Source of the DNA: BJHQ01 sp964654285
GTDB taxonomy: Bacteria > Planctomycetota > UBA11346
Assembly (NCBI GenBank): GCA_964654285.1
Contig: CAZZJC010000002.1
Span: 167,012-231,011 of the forward strand
Direction: 5' to 3'
Length of the DNA stretch: 64,000 bases
Of this stretch, positions 44,453-52,289 are shown piece by piece (within the stretch, counting starts at the first letter, position 1; every line of letters starts with the position of its first letter). The notes beneath the pieces were generated by a model. It made no database searches. It saw only the letters and a list, made by a program, of their open reading frames with translations, and was not told the DNA's origin. A program made the translations under genes and the position numbers.

Positions 44453-45318
44453 GGTGATTCCGGGGCGATCGGGGTGGATGGGGTGGTGGTGTCGCCGCGC
44501 ACCAGGTCGGCGCAGACGGCGGCGAGGTGGTCGCGGATGATCCGCCGGGCCTGGCCTTCCCAGGTCATGCGGTCGGTGTCCTTGGCGAGGGCATCGGCGA
44601 GGACGCTGGGCAGGCGGTTGGTGATCGCCTGGCGCACGTCGCTGACGGCGGCGATGAGGCCGGCGCGGCCGTGGTCGTTGGCCTGGGCGATCAGGCGGTT
44701 GGTGCGTTCGTCGATGCGGGCTTGGCGTTCGAGCATCCGCAGTTCCTGTTCGCGCTGGTCGGCATCGGTGCCGGCGCTGGCCGCAGCCGGGGCGGTGGCC
44801 TGGGCGCGCTTCCACAGGGCGCGGTACAGGTCTGCCTTCGGGATGACGCATCGGGCGGATGGGATGCCGGATTCGTCGCACCAGTTGCGGACGGTCTGGA
44901 CGCTGACGGCCAGTTCCGCCGCAGCGGCGGCCACGTCGGGCCAGATGTGCCGGGCCACGTCGCGCAGGGCCAGGTCGCGGAGGAGTTTCGCCAGCGGGGC
45001 GGGGAAGGCCTTCCCGGCCTGCTTCGCCTCGGCCTGGAGGCGGTGGAGGTCGGCGATGGCCTGATCGAGAGCGGCGGCGGCCGGGTCTGGCGTGGCGGCG
45101 GCCTTGGCCTGGGCGAGGCGTTGCCAGTCGGCGTCGGAGAGGGGTTTGCCGTCGCGGGCCCGGGCAGCCAGGTTGGCCAGGGCCAGGGATTCGATGGTAG
45201 CCGGGGTGTCGATTTCCGGGAGTTGAGATACCGGCGGGTGTGTCACACCAGTGGGAAAATTCACTATAGGGATTTTTTTCCCTTTTCGTTTCCGTTTGGA
45301 TGTGCGGGTGGTGGGCAT
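44449..45318 (-). CDS. HTH-containing hypothetical protein
   Basis: The 289-residue product has a basic N-terminus (TSKRKRKGKKIPIVNF) and a predicted HTH (AAAAELAVSVQTVRNWCDES) resembling Nu1- or excisionase-type winged HTH. The C-terminal half is helical (DQREQELRMLERQARIDERT). The N-terminal KIPIVNF is encoded by a repeat also found in the helicase gene. Role unknown: DNA-binding replication or packaging regulator. Confidence 0.6.
   Translation of the reverse strand: MPTTRTSKRKRKGKKIPIVNFPTGVTHPPVSQLPEIDTPATIESLALANLAARARDGKPLSDADWQRLAQAKAAATPDPAAAALDQAIADLHRLQAEAKQAGKAFPAPLAKLLRDLALRDVARHIWPDVAAAAAELAVSVQTVRNWCDESGIPSARCVIPKADLYRALWKRAQATAPAAASAGTDADQREQELRMLERQARIDERTNRLIAQANDHGRAGLIAAVSDVRQAITNRLPSVLADALAKDTDRMTWEGQARRIIRDHLAAVCADLVRGDTTTPSTPIAPESP
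45256..45278 (+). repeat. 23-bp direct repeat, copy 1
   Basis: From AAAATTCACTATAGGG through a T run. A copy with one mismatch lies at 45470-45492. It is coding on the minus strand in the HTH gene. Confidence 0.75.
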
Positions 45319-45325
45319 GGCGGGG

Positions 45326-47431
45326 TTAGAAAAGCGGGGGGTCTATTTCGTCTAGGTCGTTTATTAGTGGTGAGTTATATTCTTTTTTATTTTCTTTATT
45401 TTCTTCTTGAGGGGATTCAGAGGTAACCGGGTAACCTGGTTGGGGTAAAGGTTCACGCGCGCGTGAATCAAAATTCCCTATAGGGATTTTTTCTCGCGCG
45501 TGCGTGGAACCTGTACCTGGAGAGGTTACCTGGTTACCTGGACCGGTTACGGCACCCGGAACGACGGCTGGATTCAGGGTCGGGGCACCCTGGGGAAGGA
45601 GGGCGTCGGGCATGGCCTTGTGGGCGCGCAGGACGGCCTGATGCATCTCTTCCGAGGGCAGGAAGACATCGCCCGGACATGTTTCGGGCGTGTGGTTGGG
45701 GTGGTCGATGCGCAGGGTGACGCCAAACCAGACTTTGACGACCTTTCCGGCGTGTTTCTTGGCCGAGGTCCAGCAGCCGAGATCGCGCAGGGTGGCGGCG
45801 ATGCGCTGGCCGCTGATCGGGGTCTTGCGGTCATCGAGGCCGGCGGCGAGCAACCAGGATTCGAAGGCCGGGCGGATCGCGCCCTGGGCGACCCAGGTGG
45901 CGCGGGCGTGGGCCGCGTCGGCGAAGCGGAGATCATCGAGCAGGAAGCCGGCCAGGGGGTTCATGTCGGTGCGGTAGGCGGCGGTCGCGGCGTCGACGCT
46001 GGGGGTCGGCGTCAGGCGTTTGGCGCGGTGGGTGCGCTTGGCGCCTTCGACGGCCCAGGCGAGCAGGGCCGCGCCGCCGGTCTGCGGGTCGTGCAGGGAT
46101 CGGCGGACGGCGGGGTCGCGTTCATCGTCGCCCAGCGGCGGCCCGAACGGGATCTGGCGCAGGCGGCGCCAGATGGCCTGGTCTTGGCTGTCGACGGGGG
46201 GCAGGTGGTTGGCCTGCATGAACAGGGTGCAGATCGGGCGGAACTCGAATTCGTTGCCGAACAGTTTGCGCACGCGCTGGGTGTCTTCACCGCTGAGGGA
46301 TTTCACCAGGGCGGCGTCGAGGGCTTCGCCCTTGTTGATTTCCGAGGCGAGCACCAGGCGGGCGCCGGCCATGTTCGCGAGGTCATCGCGGATGCGGTGG
46401 CCGGACAATTTCTGCCGCACGAAGGACTGCATGTCGGCCTTCATCGCGTAGCCGTCATGACCGCCGCCGAGGGCATCAAGCAGGGCTTCGAACAGGGTGC
46501 CCTTGCCGTCACCGCCTTTACCGATGCACAAATAAAATTGTTGCAGCGCCTGGTCGCCGTAAAGACCGTTGCCGATCGCGTCTTGCAGGTAGCGGATGCG
46601 GTCGTGGTCGGTCGTCCATTTTCCATCGTCACCCTGGACCATGCAGGCGCGGGCGAGCAGGCGATCGACCGGGGCGCGATCGACGTTGGGCAGATAAGGA
46701 ACGGCGGCGATCTTGGTGCAGCGGTGTTTCGGGTCGTGCGGCAGCAGTTCGCCAGTTGGCAGGTGCACGATGCCATTCTGGACGTTGAGCAGATCCGGGT
46801 CGGCGTTCAATTCGCGGTGGTGGATGTGCAGGCGGACATCCATGCGAGCGAGGCGGACCATCTTTTCGATGCGGTCTTCCGATTGGACCTGATCAGCCTT
46901 GGCCAGCAGGCGGGACATTTTCGCGCGCAGTTTCTTCAAATTTTCCTTGTCGACTGGTTCGCAGTTTTCCTCGTCTTTGATTTCGGTCGCGACTTCGTTC
47001 GCCTGGGCGACGTATTCGCGGGCGAGTTGAATCGCCACCTGCCGCGATAGGCGCATGATCGCGCCATCTTCGCTGGGACTCAGGCGCTTGCCGTCCCACA
47101 CCAACCACCCGGATTCGATCGATCCCTTGCCTCGCTCGGCCATCTGCGGGCAGTACCAGGCCTTGCCGATCAGGTGCAGCACCAGGCGGTCAGCGTCGGC
47201 CAGTTCGTTGCGCAGGTCGGACGGATCTTCCGTTTCGGTCGCGACGGTCGGCGGTGGGGCCGGGTGATCGGTGGTGGCGGTTGGCGGTGTGGGTGATGGG
47301 GCGGCGGTTGGGGCTGCAGTCTTCTTCGCGGCAGGCTTGTGCGCTTCGATCCAGGCGGCGTCGGCGTTCGCGGCGGCGGCGAGTTTGGCTGCGATCCAGG
47401 CGGCATCGCGTGGCGTCGTGGGATCAGTCAT
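45326..47431 (-). CDS. P4-type primase/helicase (D5/SF3)
   Basis: The 701-residue protein has an SF3-type helicase: Walker A CIGKGGDGKGTLFEALLDAL, RLVLASEINKGEALDAALVK (Walker B region), and TLFMQANHLPPV with AIWRRLRQIPF (sensor and Arg finger). A D5_N-like domain precedes. Such helicases melt the phage origin. The C-terminal 90 residues are low-complexity, and their DNA holds repeats that may be the origin. It overlaps the primase gene by eight bases. Confidence 0.88.
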   Translation of the reverse strand: MTDPTTPRDAAWIAAKLAAAANADAAWIEAHKPAAKKTAAPTAAPSPTPPTATTDHPAPPPTVATETEDPSDLRNELADADRLVLHLIGKAWYCPQMAERGKGSIESGWLVWDGKRLSPSEDGAIMRLSRQVAIQLAREYVAQANEVATEIKDEENCEPVDKENLKKLRAKMSRLLAKADQVQSEDRIEKMVRLARMDVRLHIHHRELNADPDLLNVQNGIVHLPTGELLPHDPKHRCTKIAAVPYLPNVDRAPVDRLLARACMVQGDDGKWTTDHDRIRYLQDAIGNGLYGDQALQQFYLCIGKGGDGKGTLFEALLDALGGGHDGYAMKADMQSFVRQKLSGHRIRDDLANMAGARLVLASEINKGEALDAALVKSLSGEDTQRVRKLFGNEFEFRPICTLFMQANHLPPVDSQDQAIWRRLRQIPFGPPLGDDERDPAVRRSLHDPQTGGAALLAWAVEGAKRTHRAKRLTPTPSVDAATAAYRTDMNPLAGFLLDDLRFADAAHARATWVAQGAIRPAFESWLLAAGLDDRKTPISGQRIAATLRDLGCWTSAKKHAGKVVKVWFGVTLRIDHPNHTPETCPGDVFLPSEEMHQAVLRAHKAMPDALLPQGAPTLNPAVVPGAVTGPGNQVTSPGTGSTHAREKIPIGNFDSRAREPLPQPGYPVTSESPQEENKENKKEYNSPLINDLDEIDPPLF
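45422..45551. other. Repeat cluster, candidate phage replication origin
   Basis: GGTAACC occurs at 45422-45428 and 45430-45436; its complement GGTTACC occurs at 45524-45530, 45532-45538 and in part at 45545. Between them are the palindromes TTCACGCGCGCGTGAA (45452-45467) and TCCCTATAGGGA (45475-45486), plus the second copy of the 23-bp repeat (45470-45492). An AT-rich tract lies at 45380-45415. All sit in the 3' end of the helicase gene. Iterons, palindromes and an AT-rich run next to a replicative helicase are typical of phage origins. Confidence 0.5.
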
Positions 47432-48452
47432 CGGCGAGATCCCAGCCGGACTTCACGGCCATGAGTTCGGACACGTCGACCACGCGCACGCTGGCGGCCT
47501 GCACGGCGTGCAGGTGCTGGGCGATGTGCCAAGCGGCGGTCAGGCCGGGTTCGTCGGCGTCGGGCCAAATGAAAACCCGGCGGCCGGTCAGGGCTGACCA
47601 GTCGTTCTTGCCGCGATTGATGGCTGACGATGCGCCGCCGCGCCAGGTGACGGCGACCAGGCCGGTGCGCTTCGCCCCGGCGGTGGCGGCCTTGCAGCCT
47701 TCGCAGACCAGGACATCGGCGTCAGGCCGGGCGGCGAGCTGATCGAGGCCGAACAGCGGCGAAGGATCGGGCCAGGACTTCTGCTGCCACGATTCTTCGC
47801 CGGTTTCCAGATGCCGGCACCAGGTCCAAGTGATCGGGGCTTTTTTCTTGATGATGATGGTCTGGCCGTCAGCGCCAGTCATGGTCTTGGTGTAATCGTA
47901 GCGCACGTCGACGCCGAGCAGTTGACTTGCCCCGTCAAGGTAAGGCCACATCGCGGTCGGGCGCAGGTGCTGGTGGGCCTCATGCAGGAAAGTCTCAAAA
48001 GTTCCCAAACTGATGGCGGGCACTTTCGCCGGCACCGGCGTGATGACCTGGAGTTTTTTCCGTTTGTCTTCTTTGATCCGTGATGGTGGCAGCGAAGCGG
48101 GCACGGCCTTCGCCATCACGATTCCGGTTTCGTTGGTCAGGCCTTCAGGCCAGTATCCACTGAACCGAGCGAGCCAGCGCACCGCGCCCAGGAAATCGCA
48201 CCCCTGCTGCTTTTCGACCAGCTTGAGAATATCGCCATGCGCGCCGCACCCGAAGCAATGGAACGTGCGCTGGTCAGGATAGAGGACCATCGACCCGGTC
48301 CGTTCGGAATGGAAGGCGCACGGCATGCGGAACTTGGAGCCTTCGCGTTCCGGCTTCGCGCCGCCGTCCGCAGCCACGGAAACGATGTCCGAGTACCGCT
48401 TCAGCGCATCCAATTCAGCCGGCGAAATCAAACCGCCCCCCAAAAAAACCAA
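47424..48452 (-). CDS. DnaG-type primase with zinc finger and TOPRIM
   Basis: The 342-residue protein has a CHC2 zinc finger (MPCAFHSERTG, then FHCFGCGAHGD), followed by TOPRIM residues (VLVCEGCKAATAGAKRTG with the Glu; VFIWPDADEPG with the Asp pair). It makes RNA primers for the phage helicase encoded next. The start is uncertain: only TTG codons are available near 48452 and 48431, next to T and G homopolymer tracts. Confidence 0.85.
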   Translation of the reverse strand: MVFLGGGLISPAELDALKRYSDIVSVAADGGAKPEREGSKFRMPCAFHSERTGSMVLYPDQRTFHCFGCGAHGDILKLVEKQQGCDFLGAVRWLARFSGYWPEGLTNETGIVMAKAVPASLPPSRIKEDKRKKLQVITPVPAKVPAISLGTFETFLHEAHQHLRPTAMWPYLDGASQLLGVDVRYDYTKTMTGADGQTIIIKKKAPITWTWCRHLETGEESWQQKSWPDPSPLFGLDQLAARPDADVLVCEGCKAATAGAKRTGLVAVTWRGGASSAINRGKNDWSALTGRRVFIWPDADEPGLTAAWHIAQHLHAVQAASVRVVDVSELMAVKSGWDLADD

Positions 48453-48597
48453 CCCGAAAAAAAGTTTCCCGAAAAGTCGCGGCAGATTGCACGGGCTTCG
48501 CCCCTCTCGGTATCTTGGCTAGGGAGGACCCGAGCGGCTTTCCCACTCAGGAGGCTGGAGGCGGTGGGGGGGGTGCGGGGTATTGGGTTTGGTGCGG
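48453..48597. other. Non-coding gap before the primase gene
   Basis: These 145 bases have no credible gene. They contain a run of A/T (AAAAAAAGTTT around 48457) and a GC-rich inverted repeat around 48520-48580. They may hold the primase leader or a promoter. Confidence 0.4.
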
Positions 48598-49005
48598 TCA
48601 TTTGGGCAGGTGGGGCGGCCGGTAACGGGCGTCGAGGGCGTAGTATTGGACGATGCTTTGGCACTTGGCCTCGCCCCACCACCGCTTGGCCATGCTGGTC
48701 AGGTCGTTGGTTCGTGATGCGATGATGGGCCACGCGTTGGGATATTCGTTCTTGAGTTTGGTCATTCCTTTAAGGGTGCGATGATAGAGATAGGCGAACC
48801 AGTTTGCATCAACGCGGCGATAGGCGACCCAGCGCATCTTGCCATCCGATCGGGGTTCCTGGGATAGCATGTCGGTGGCGTACAATGGGCGGCCATCGAT
48901 CCAGGTTTCCTGCGGGCATATGGTGGCGCACATCCAGATGTCGACCCACAGTTCGCCTTCGCGAATGGCATCGATGCTGTCAGGTTGTGGCCACCAGCCC
49001 ATCAT
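48598..49005 (-). CDS. Hypothetical early phage protein
   Basis: The 135-residue product is rich in Trp/Tyr (MMGWWPQPDSIDAI, YRRVDANWFAYLYHR). It couples to its neighbour by ATGA. No family was recognised. It is an accessory gene between regulator and replication genes. Confidence 0.55.
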   Translation of the reverse strand: MMGWWPQPDSIDAIREGELWVDIWMCATICPQETWIDGRPLYATDMLSQEPRSDGKMRWVAYRRVDANWFAYLYHRTLKGMTKLKNEYPNAWPIIASRTNDLTSMAKRWWGEAKCQSIVQYYALDARYRPPHLPK

Positions 49006-49289
49006 GGCGTCAGGGCCTTTTCTTTGCCGCGCAGGACGGCTTGTATATCCTGTGCTTTGACGCCCAGGACAGCTTCCACGTCCTGCGTTCTCACGATGAT
49101 GCGGGTGTGCTTTCCGCGTTCACTCAGACGCGACGGAATCAAACCTTTGTTGACCGCCTTGAGGGTTTCGCCGCGGGCCAGGGTCATGTGCGCGTCGGCC
49201 TCGTAGACGGTGACATATCCGCCGACGCGGAACTTGAACGCGATGCGCTCAAGATGCGTCTCGTTGTACCCGTGCGAATGAACGCTCAT
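49002..49289 (-). CDS. Small hypothetical early protein
   Basis: The 95-residue product (HLERIAFKFRVGGYVTVYEA ... TRIIVRTQDVEAVLGVKAQD) has ATGA overlaps at both ends. A DNA-binding or regulatory function is possible from its helix-rich end, but no motif was certain. Confidence 0.55.
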   Translation of the reverse strand: MSVHSHGYNETHLERIAFKFRVGGYVTVYEADAHMTLARGETLKAVNKGLIPSRLSERGKHTRIIVRTQDVEAVLGVKAQDIQAVLRGKEKALTP

Positions 49290-49507
49290 TTGATCGCGCG
49301 TCCTTTGATCTCGCCACCCAGGGGACGATTCAGCCAGCGCAAAGCGTATCGACCGAGTCTGGCCAGGTTGGTCAGTTCCTTGGCGCTGCGACCTTGGCCG
49401 CCGATGATGATTTCGATCCGGTTTGCCTTTGGTTCGGCGCGCACGATCACCCGACGTTCATCCGCCGGCAAATCGCGTTCGCAGGCTCGATTCACGGATG
49501 CGAGCAT
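49286..49507 (-). CDS. Small hypothetical early protein
   Basis: The 73-residue basic product (RRVIVRAEPKANRIEIIIGG, AKELTNLARLGRYALRW) overlaps its upstream neighbour by 16 bases and its downstream neighbour by ATGA. Function unknown. Confidence 0.5.
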   Translation of the reverse strand: MLASVNRACERDLPADERRVIVRAEPKANRIEIIIGGQGRSAKELTNLARLGRYALRWLNRPLGGEIKGRAIK

Positions 49508-49707
49508 GCCGACTCCGCTTTGCAGTTGTCCGCGTGTTTTTCAGCCGACATGGCCATCAGCCAGTAGTGGACGCGCATTTGCGGCCCGATGCGATCTGCA
49601 ACCGCACGCCACTGAGCGGATTGTTTGCGATAGAATGCTTCAAGTTGTTCTAAAGCAGTCGGTTCGGGATTACCGAGAAAAGCTGGCAAAGGCCGACTCA
49701 TTTGCAT
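49492..49707 (-). CDS. Small hypothetical early protein
   Basis: The 71-residue helical product (ALEQLEAFYRKQSAQWRAVA) has a C-terminal Cys/His group (HADNCKAESACSHP) that could bind a metal. It overlaps both neighbours. Function unknown. Confidence 0.5.
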   Translation of the reverse strand: MQMSRPLPAFLGNPEPTALEQLEAFYRKQSAQWRAVADRIGPQMRVHYWLMAMSAEKHADNCKAESACSHP

Positions 49708-50162
49708 GCCTCCCGCACCGCAACCATGTCTTTTTCCAGACGATCCAGCAGGGCGCGGAACCTGGGGATTTCGGCGATGGTTTCGATGGCCTCGGTGGCA
49801 TTGATGCGGCGATCAGCGACGCGCGTCATCAGCCGACCGATCTCCTCGCCAAAGGCCGCGATCGCATCCTGTGCGGCGGTAATGGCGTCCATGGCCTGGC
49901 CGTCCTGATCACCACGAACGTCGCGGATCAGGGTGTCCAGAATCGTGCTGTCGTGCTCGATGCGCTCGGCGTGGCAGATAGCGCGGATCAGGTCGGACAG
50001 GGTCCAGGCCGCGCCATCCTGCACGCGACGGAAGGCGCTGGCATGTCCGATTCCCAGCACGGCGGCGCGTTCATCGTAGGATTTTCCCTCGCGACGCATC
50101 CAATCCAACAGTGAAGCCTTGGTCCGTTCGTGGACTGAAATCGGCGATAGTGGTCCGCTCAT
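49698..50162 (-). CDS. Phage regulator with HTH-like N-terminus
   Basis: The 154-residue product has an HTH-like stretch (KSYDERAAVLGIGHASAFRR) and a helical C-terminus (ATEAIETIAEIPRFRALLDR). It is early in the lytic operon, two genes after the Cro-like gene, where CII-type activators or replication regulators lie. It overlaps the previous gene by ATGA. Confidence 0.55.
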   Translation of the reverse strand: MSGPLSPISVHERTKASLLDWMRREGKSYDERAAVLGIGHASAFRRVQDGAAWTLSDLIRAICHAERIEHDSTILDTLIRDVRGDQDGQAMDAITAAQDAIAAFGEEIGRLMTRVADRRINATEAIETIAEIPRFRALLDRLEKDMVAVREACK

Positions 50163-50407
50163 GACTGCACCCCTTGCGTATCAATCCCACCATGCGCCAG
50201 CCCACCTTCGCACCACCACCGCGCCACGCGGTACGACCCCCCGCAGATGATAAGCGCGTGTTTCGGGATGCGCCCATCGGTCGCCATCGCGCGCAGGGTG
50301 TCATAGCCGCATCCGACCAGTGCAGCGGCAGGACCAGGTCGCAGCCATCCATTCTTGATGGGAACGCGACGACGGCGGCGAGAGGTCTTGGATCGGCGAG
50401 AGGTCAT
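50159..50407 (-). CDS. Small basic excisionase-like protein
   Basis: The 82-residue product begins with a very basic tail (TSRRSKTSRRRRRVPIKNGW). It then has a MerR/excisionase-like winged-helix pattern (GPAAALVGCGYDTLRAMATD followed by GRIPKHALI). It could be the directionality factor for the integrase or an early regulator. Confidence 0.55.
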   Translation of the reverse strand: MTSRRSKTSRRRRRVPIKNGWLRPGPAAALVGCGYDTLRAMATDGRIPKHALIICGGSYRVARWWCEGGLAHGGIDTQGVQS

Positions 50408-50446
50408 GGGTACTCCGTGCTCAGGAGGCCGGCAGCCGGCAGGTGG

Positions 50447-50683
50447 TCACAGCGGGGATGGCGTCGCGGTGTCGACCGGGCGCGAACGGCGCCAAGACTC
50501 GTCAGCCGCAGCCAAGACTTCTTGGCGGGTCAGGCCGATGGCCTGGGCGATCTTTTCTGCGGTGCTTATGCGCAGGCGTTTGCGGCCAGTCACGATGGTG
50601 GAAACAGTCATCGGGTGGACCGGCAATTCTTTGGGTTGGACCGCCACCCGCCGCAGCAGTTCTCGAAAGTCTTCTTGGGGCAT
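50447..50683 (-). CDS. Cro-like HTH protein
   Basis: The 78-residue product starts at the ATG at 50683; longer versions would extend through the operator region. An HTH (TVSTIVTGRKRLRISTAEKI, AQAIGLTRQEV) is visible. It is divergent from the repressor gene across a 96-base operator region, the usual Cro position, and is first in the lytic operon. Confidence 0.7.
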   Translation of the reverse strand: MPQEDFRELLRRVAVQPKELPVHPMTVSTIVTGRKRLRISTAEKIAQAIGLTRQEVLAAADESWRRSRPVDTATPSPL

Positions 50684-50779
50684 GGCCTGCTTATGTCCTA
50701 AGAAAGTTTTCAGGCAAGGACTTTGTTTGATGTTTCTTAGAACATTGAACCGCAATAACTTAGGACGAAAATAGAACAA
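50684..50779. promoter_or_regulatory. Lysogeny switch operators between cro-like and repressor genes
   Basis: GTCCTAAG (50695-50702) and its exact complement CTTAGGAC (50759-50766) flank a central dyad-like TGTTTCTTAGAACA (50731-50744). All share the CTTAG/CTAAG core. The outer sites each lie near one of the divergent start codons. This suggests three operators, as in lambda OR. Confidence 0.65.
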
Positions 50780-51295
50780 ATGCGCGAACGACTCGAAAGA
50801 GGATTAAAGGCGCAGGGCATCTCGAAACGGGATCTTGCCAAGGTGCTTGGCGTCCATTCCTCGATCATCACCGCCATGTTATCCGGCCGCCGTTCCGGCC
50901 GAAAACACTACGAATCCATTGCGAAAACCCTGAAATGCGAAGTTGAATGGCTGGTGAACGGCACCGGCCCCGCCCCAACCTGGGCCAACCCAGGCGCGGC
51001 CACGATCGCCGGACAGACCAGCCAACCCGATGACGACCTGCGCCGAACGGTTGAAAAAATGCAGGAGGATTTGTCTGAACTACGCGGCCGACTACAAGAT
51101 CAAAGCGCCTTGATCGCCCTACTCATGCGCGCTTTGCCCAGTGCCGTTCCACTGCGCGCAGCAGAAACAGAATCCCCCTATATCAAACCGGAAGACCAGG
51201 AATCCCCCACGAAATCGGCGTATGCCCGACGCCATCAAGCGGTCAAGCAACCTGAATCTGCCGGGCCGCCGCGATCGCCCGGCGCATTGCCCTGA
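50780..51295 (+). CDS. Phage repressor (CI-like) without peptidase domain
   Basis: The 171-residue product has an XRE-type HTH (SKRDLAKVLGVHSSIITAML, SGRRSGRKHYESIAKTLK), then a coiled coil (RRTVEKMQEDLSELRGRLQD) and a disordered tail. No S24 (LexA-like) peptidase domain is present, so RecA-driven self-cleavage is not expected and induction must work otherwise. It reads toward the integrase, with overlapping downstream genes. Confidence 0.8.
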   Translation: MRERLERGLKAQGISKRDLAKVLGVHSSIITAMLSGRRSGRKHYESIAKTLKCEVEWLVNGTGPAPTWANPGAATIAGQTSQPDDDLRRTVEKMQEDLSELRGRLQDQSALIALLMRALPSAVPLRAAETESPYIKPEDQESPTKSAYARRHQAVKQPESAGPPRSPGALP

Positions 51296-51653
51296 ACCAT
51301 CCATCGATCGCCTGACTCATGATCTGCTCACGTTTTCCCAATGGATGTCGCGCATGATCGCCCTGGCAGAGGTATCCGCCGATCATCCCAGCGCGGCTCG
51401 TCAGGCCTGCGCCTGCATCGCGTCTGCCGCGCTCGATGTCTGTTGCACCCATCGCGGTGAAGACTGGATCGATGCGCCCCTGCGCGGCTTCGCCGATTGG
51501 GACGGCCTCATCGCCAGCGAACGCGGCGCCGTTGATCCCGTGGCCATGTACCAATTCGCCTGGCACCTGGGCCTGCATCCCACCGCCATCGCCGCGCTCG
51601 ATCGCCTGTGTGCGCTGGCGCTGGAAGACAGTCGGCTCTTGCGACGCACATGA
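51222..51653 (+). CDS. Lysogeny-module hypothetical protein
   Basis: The roughly 143-residue product overlaps the repressor's 3' end by about 74 bases in another frame; the true start may be further in. Helical core (ARQACACIASAALDVCC, YQFAWHLGLHPTAIAALDRL). It couples to the next gene by ATGA. Being co-directional with repressor and integrase, it is probably expressed in the lysogen. Function unknown. Confidence 0.5.
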   Translation: MPDAIKRSSNLNLPGRRDRPAHCPEPSIDRLTHDLLTFSQWMSRMIALAEVSADHPSAARQACACIASAALDVCCTHRGEDWIDAPLRGFADWDGLIASERGAVDPVAMYQFAWHLGLHPTAIAALDRLCALALEDSRLLRRT

Positions 51654-52168
51654 CCGATATGAAGCCGATGAAAACCCACTATAGGGGCACGCGCCTATTC
51701 GTCGCGGTGCTCGCATGGCTGACCGGTGTAGCCTCTTTGGCCTTCATCAAAGACGGCCCGGCGCCGTTGTTCGTGGGCATCATCGTGGCCTGTATCGAAT
51801 ACCGTCTGGCCGTGCTGCTGATCGACATTGCCGACCACACGCGGCACGCCATTGATCAGCGTCAGCGCATCATCTGGTTGCTGGAAAACCAAGCTGAAAA
51901 GAAAACCGAGCAGCGCCTGGATTCACCGCTTCCACCGATGCCGCTGACGCCTGCCCGTCTCGAATCTATGCTGCGTTCAATCTGGGAATGCCGTGGCAAT
52001 CCGGTTTTCGTGAAACAGTTATGGTCTGAATTCACTGCGATCATGTCCGCCCAAGGTCGCACGCCAGACGATGCCGCATTCATCGCCATGATCGACCGCC
52101 TGGTCGATGAAGGCATCATGAAACCGGATCATGCCACCAATTTGAAAACTCGTCTGGGGTTGGTGTGA
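51650..52168 (+). CDS. Lysogeny-module membrane protein
   Basis: The 172-residue product has two N-terminal TM segments (LFVAVLAWLTGVASLAFI, LFVGIIVACIEYRLAVLLI) and a soluble helical C-terminus (TPARLESMLRSIWECRGNP). It couples by ATGA upstream and GTGA downstream. A membrane protein between repressor and integrase suggests superinfection exclusion; inference from position only. Confidence 0.6.
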   Translation: MTDMKPMKTHYRGTRLFVAVLAWLTGVASLAFIKDGPAPLFVGIIVACIEYRLAVLLIDIADHTRHAIDQRQRIIWLLENQAEKKTEQRLDSPLPPMPLTPARLESMLRSIWECRGNPVFVKQLWSEFTAIMSAQGRTPDDAAFIAMIDRLVDEGIMKPDHATNLKTRLGLV

Positions 52169-52287
52169 AGATCATCCCCACCTGGCGCCTGCGGCCGCGC
52201 TTCATGCTTTGGGCCGGTTGGATCCTCGCCGCTGGCCTACTGATCGTCATCATCCTTGAGCGCATCGCAGCGGCGCTCGAAGCCTGA
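52165..52287 (+). CDS. 40-residue single-span membrane protein
   Basis: A short gene starts with GTG at 52165, overlapping the previous stop as GTGA, and ends two bases before the integrase ATG. The product has a basic N-terminus (KIIPTWRLRPRF) and one TM helix (MLWAGWILAAGLLIVIIL). Coupling and composition support it as real. Function unknown. Confidence 0.55.
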   Translation: MKIIPTWRLRPRFMLWAGWILAAGLLIVIILERIAAALEA

Positions 52288-52289
52288 CC

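Noticed and set aside
45262..51686. T7-type promoters (CACTATAGGG at 45262-45271 and 51677-51686)
   Set aside because: Only 10 bases match, there is no T7-like RNA polymerase, and direction is antisense to the replication genes at the first site.
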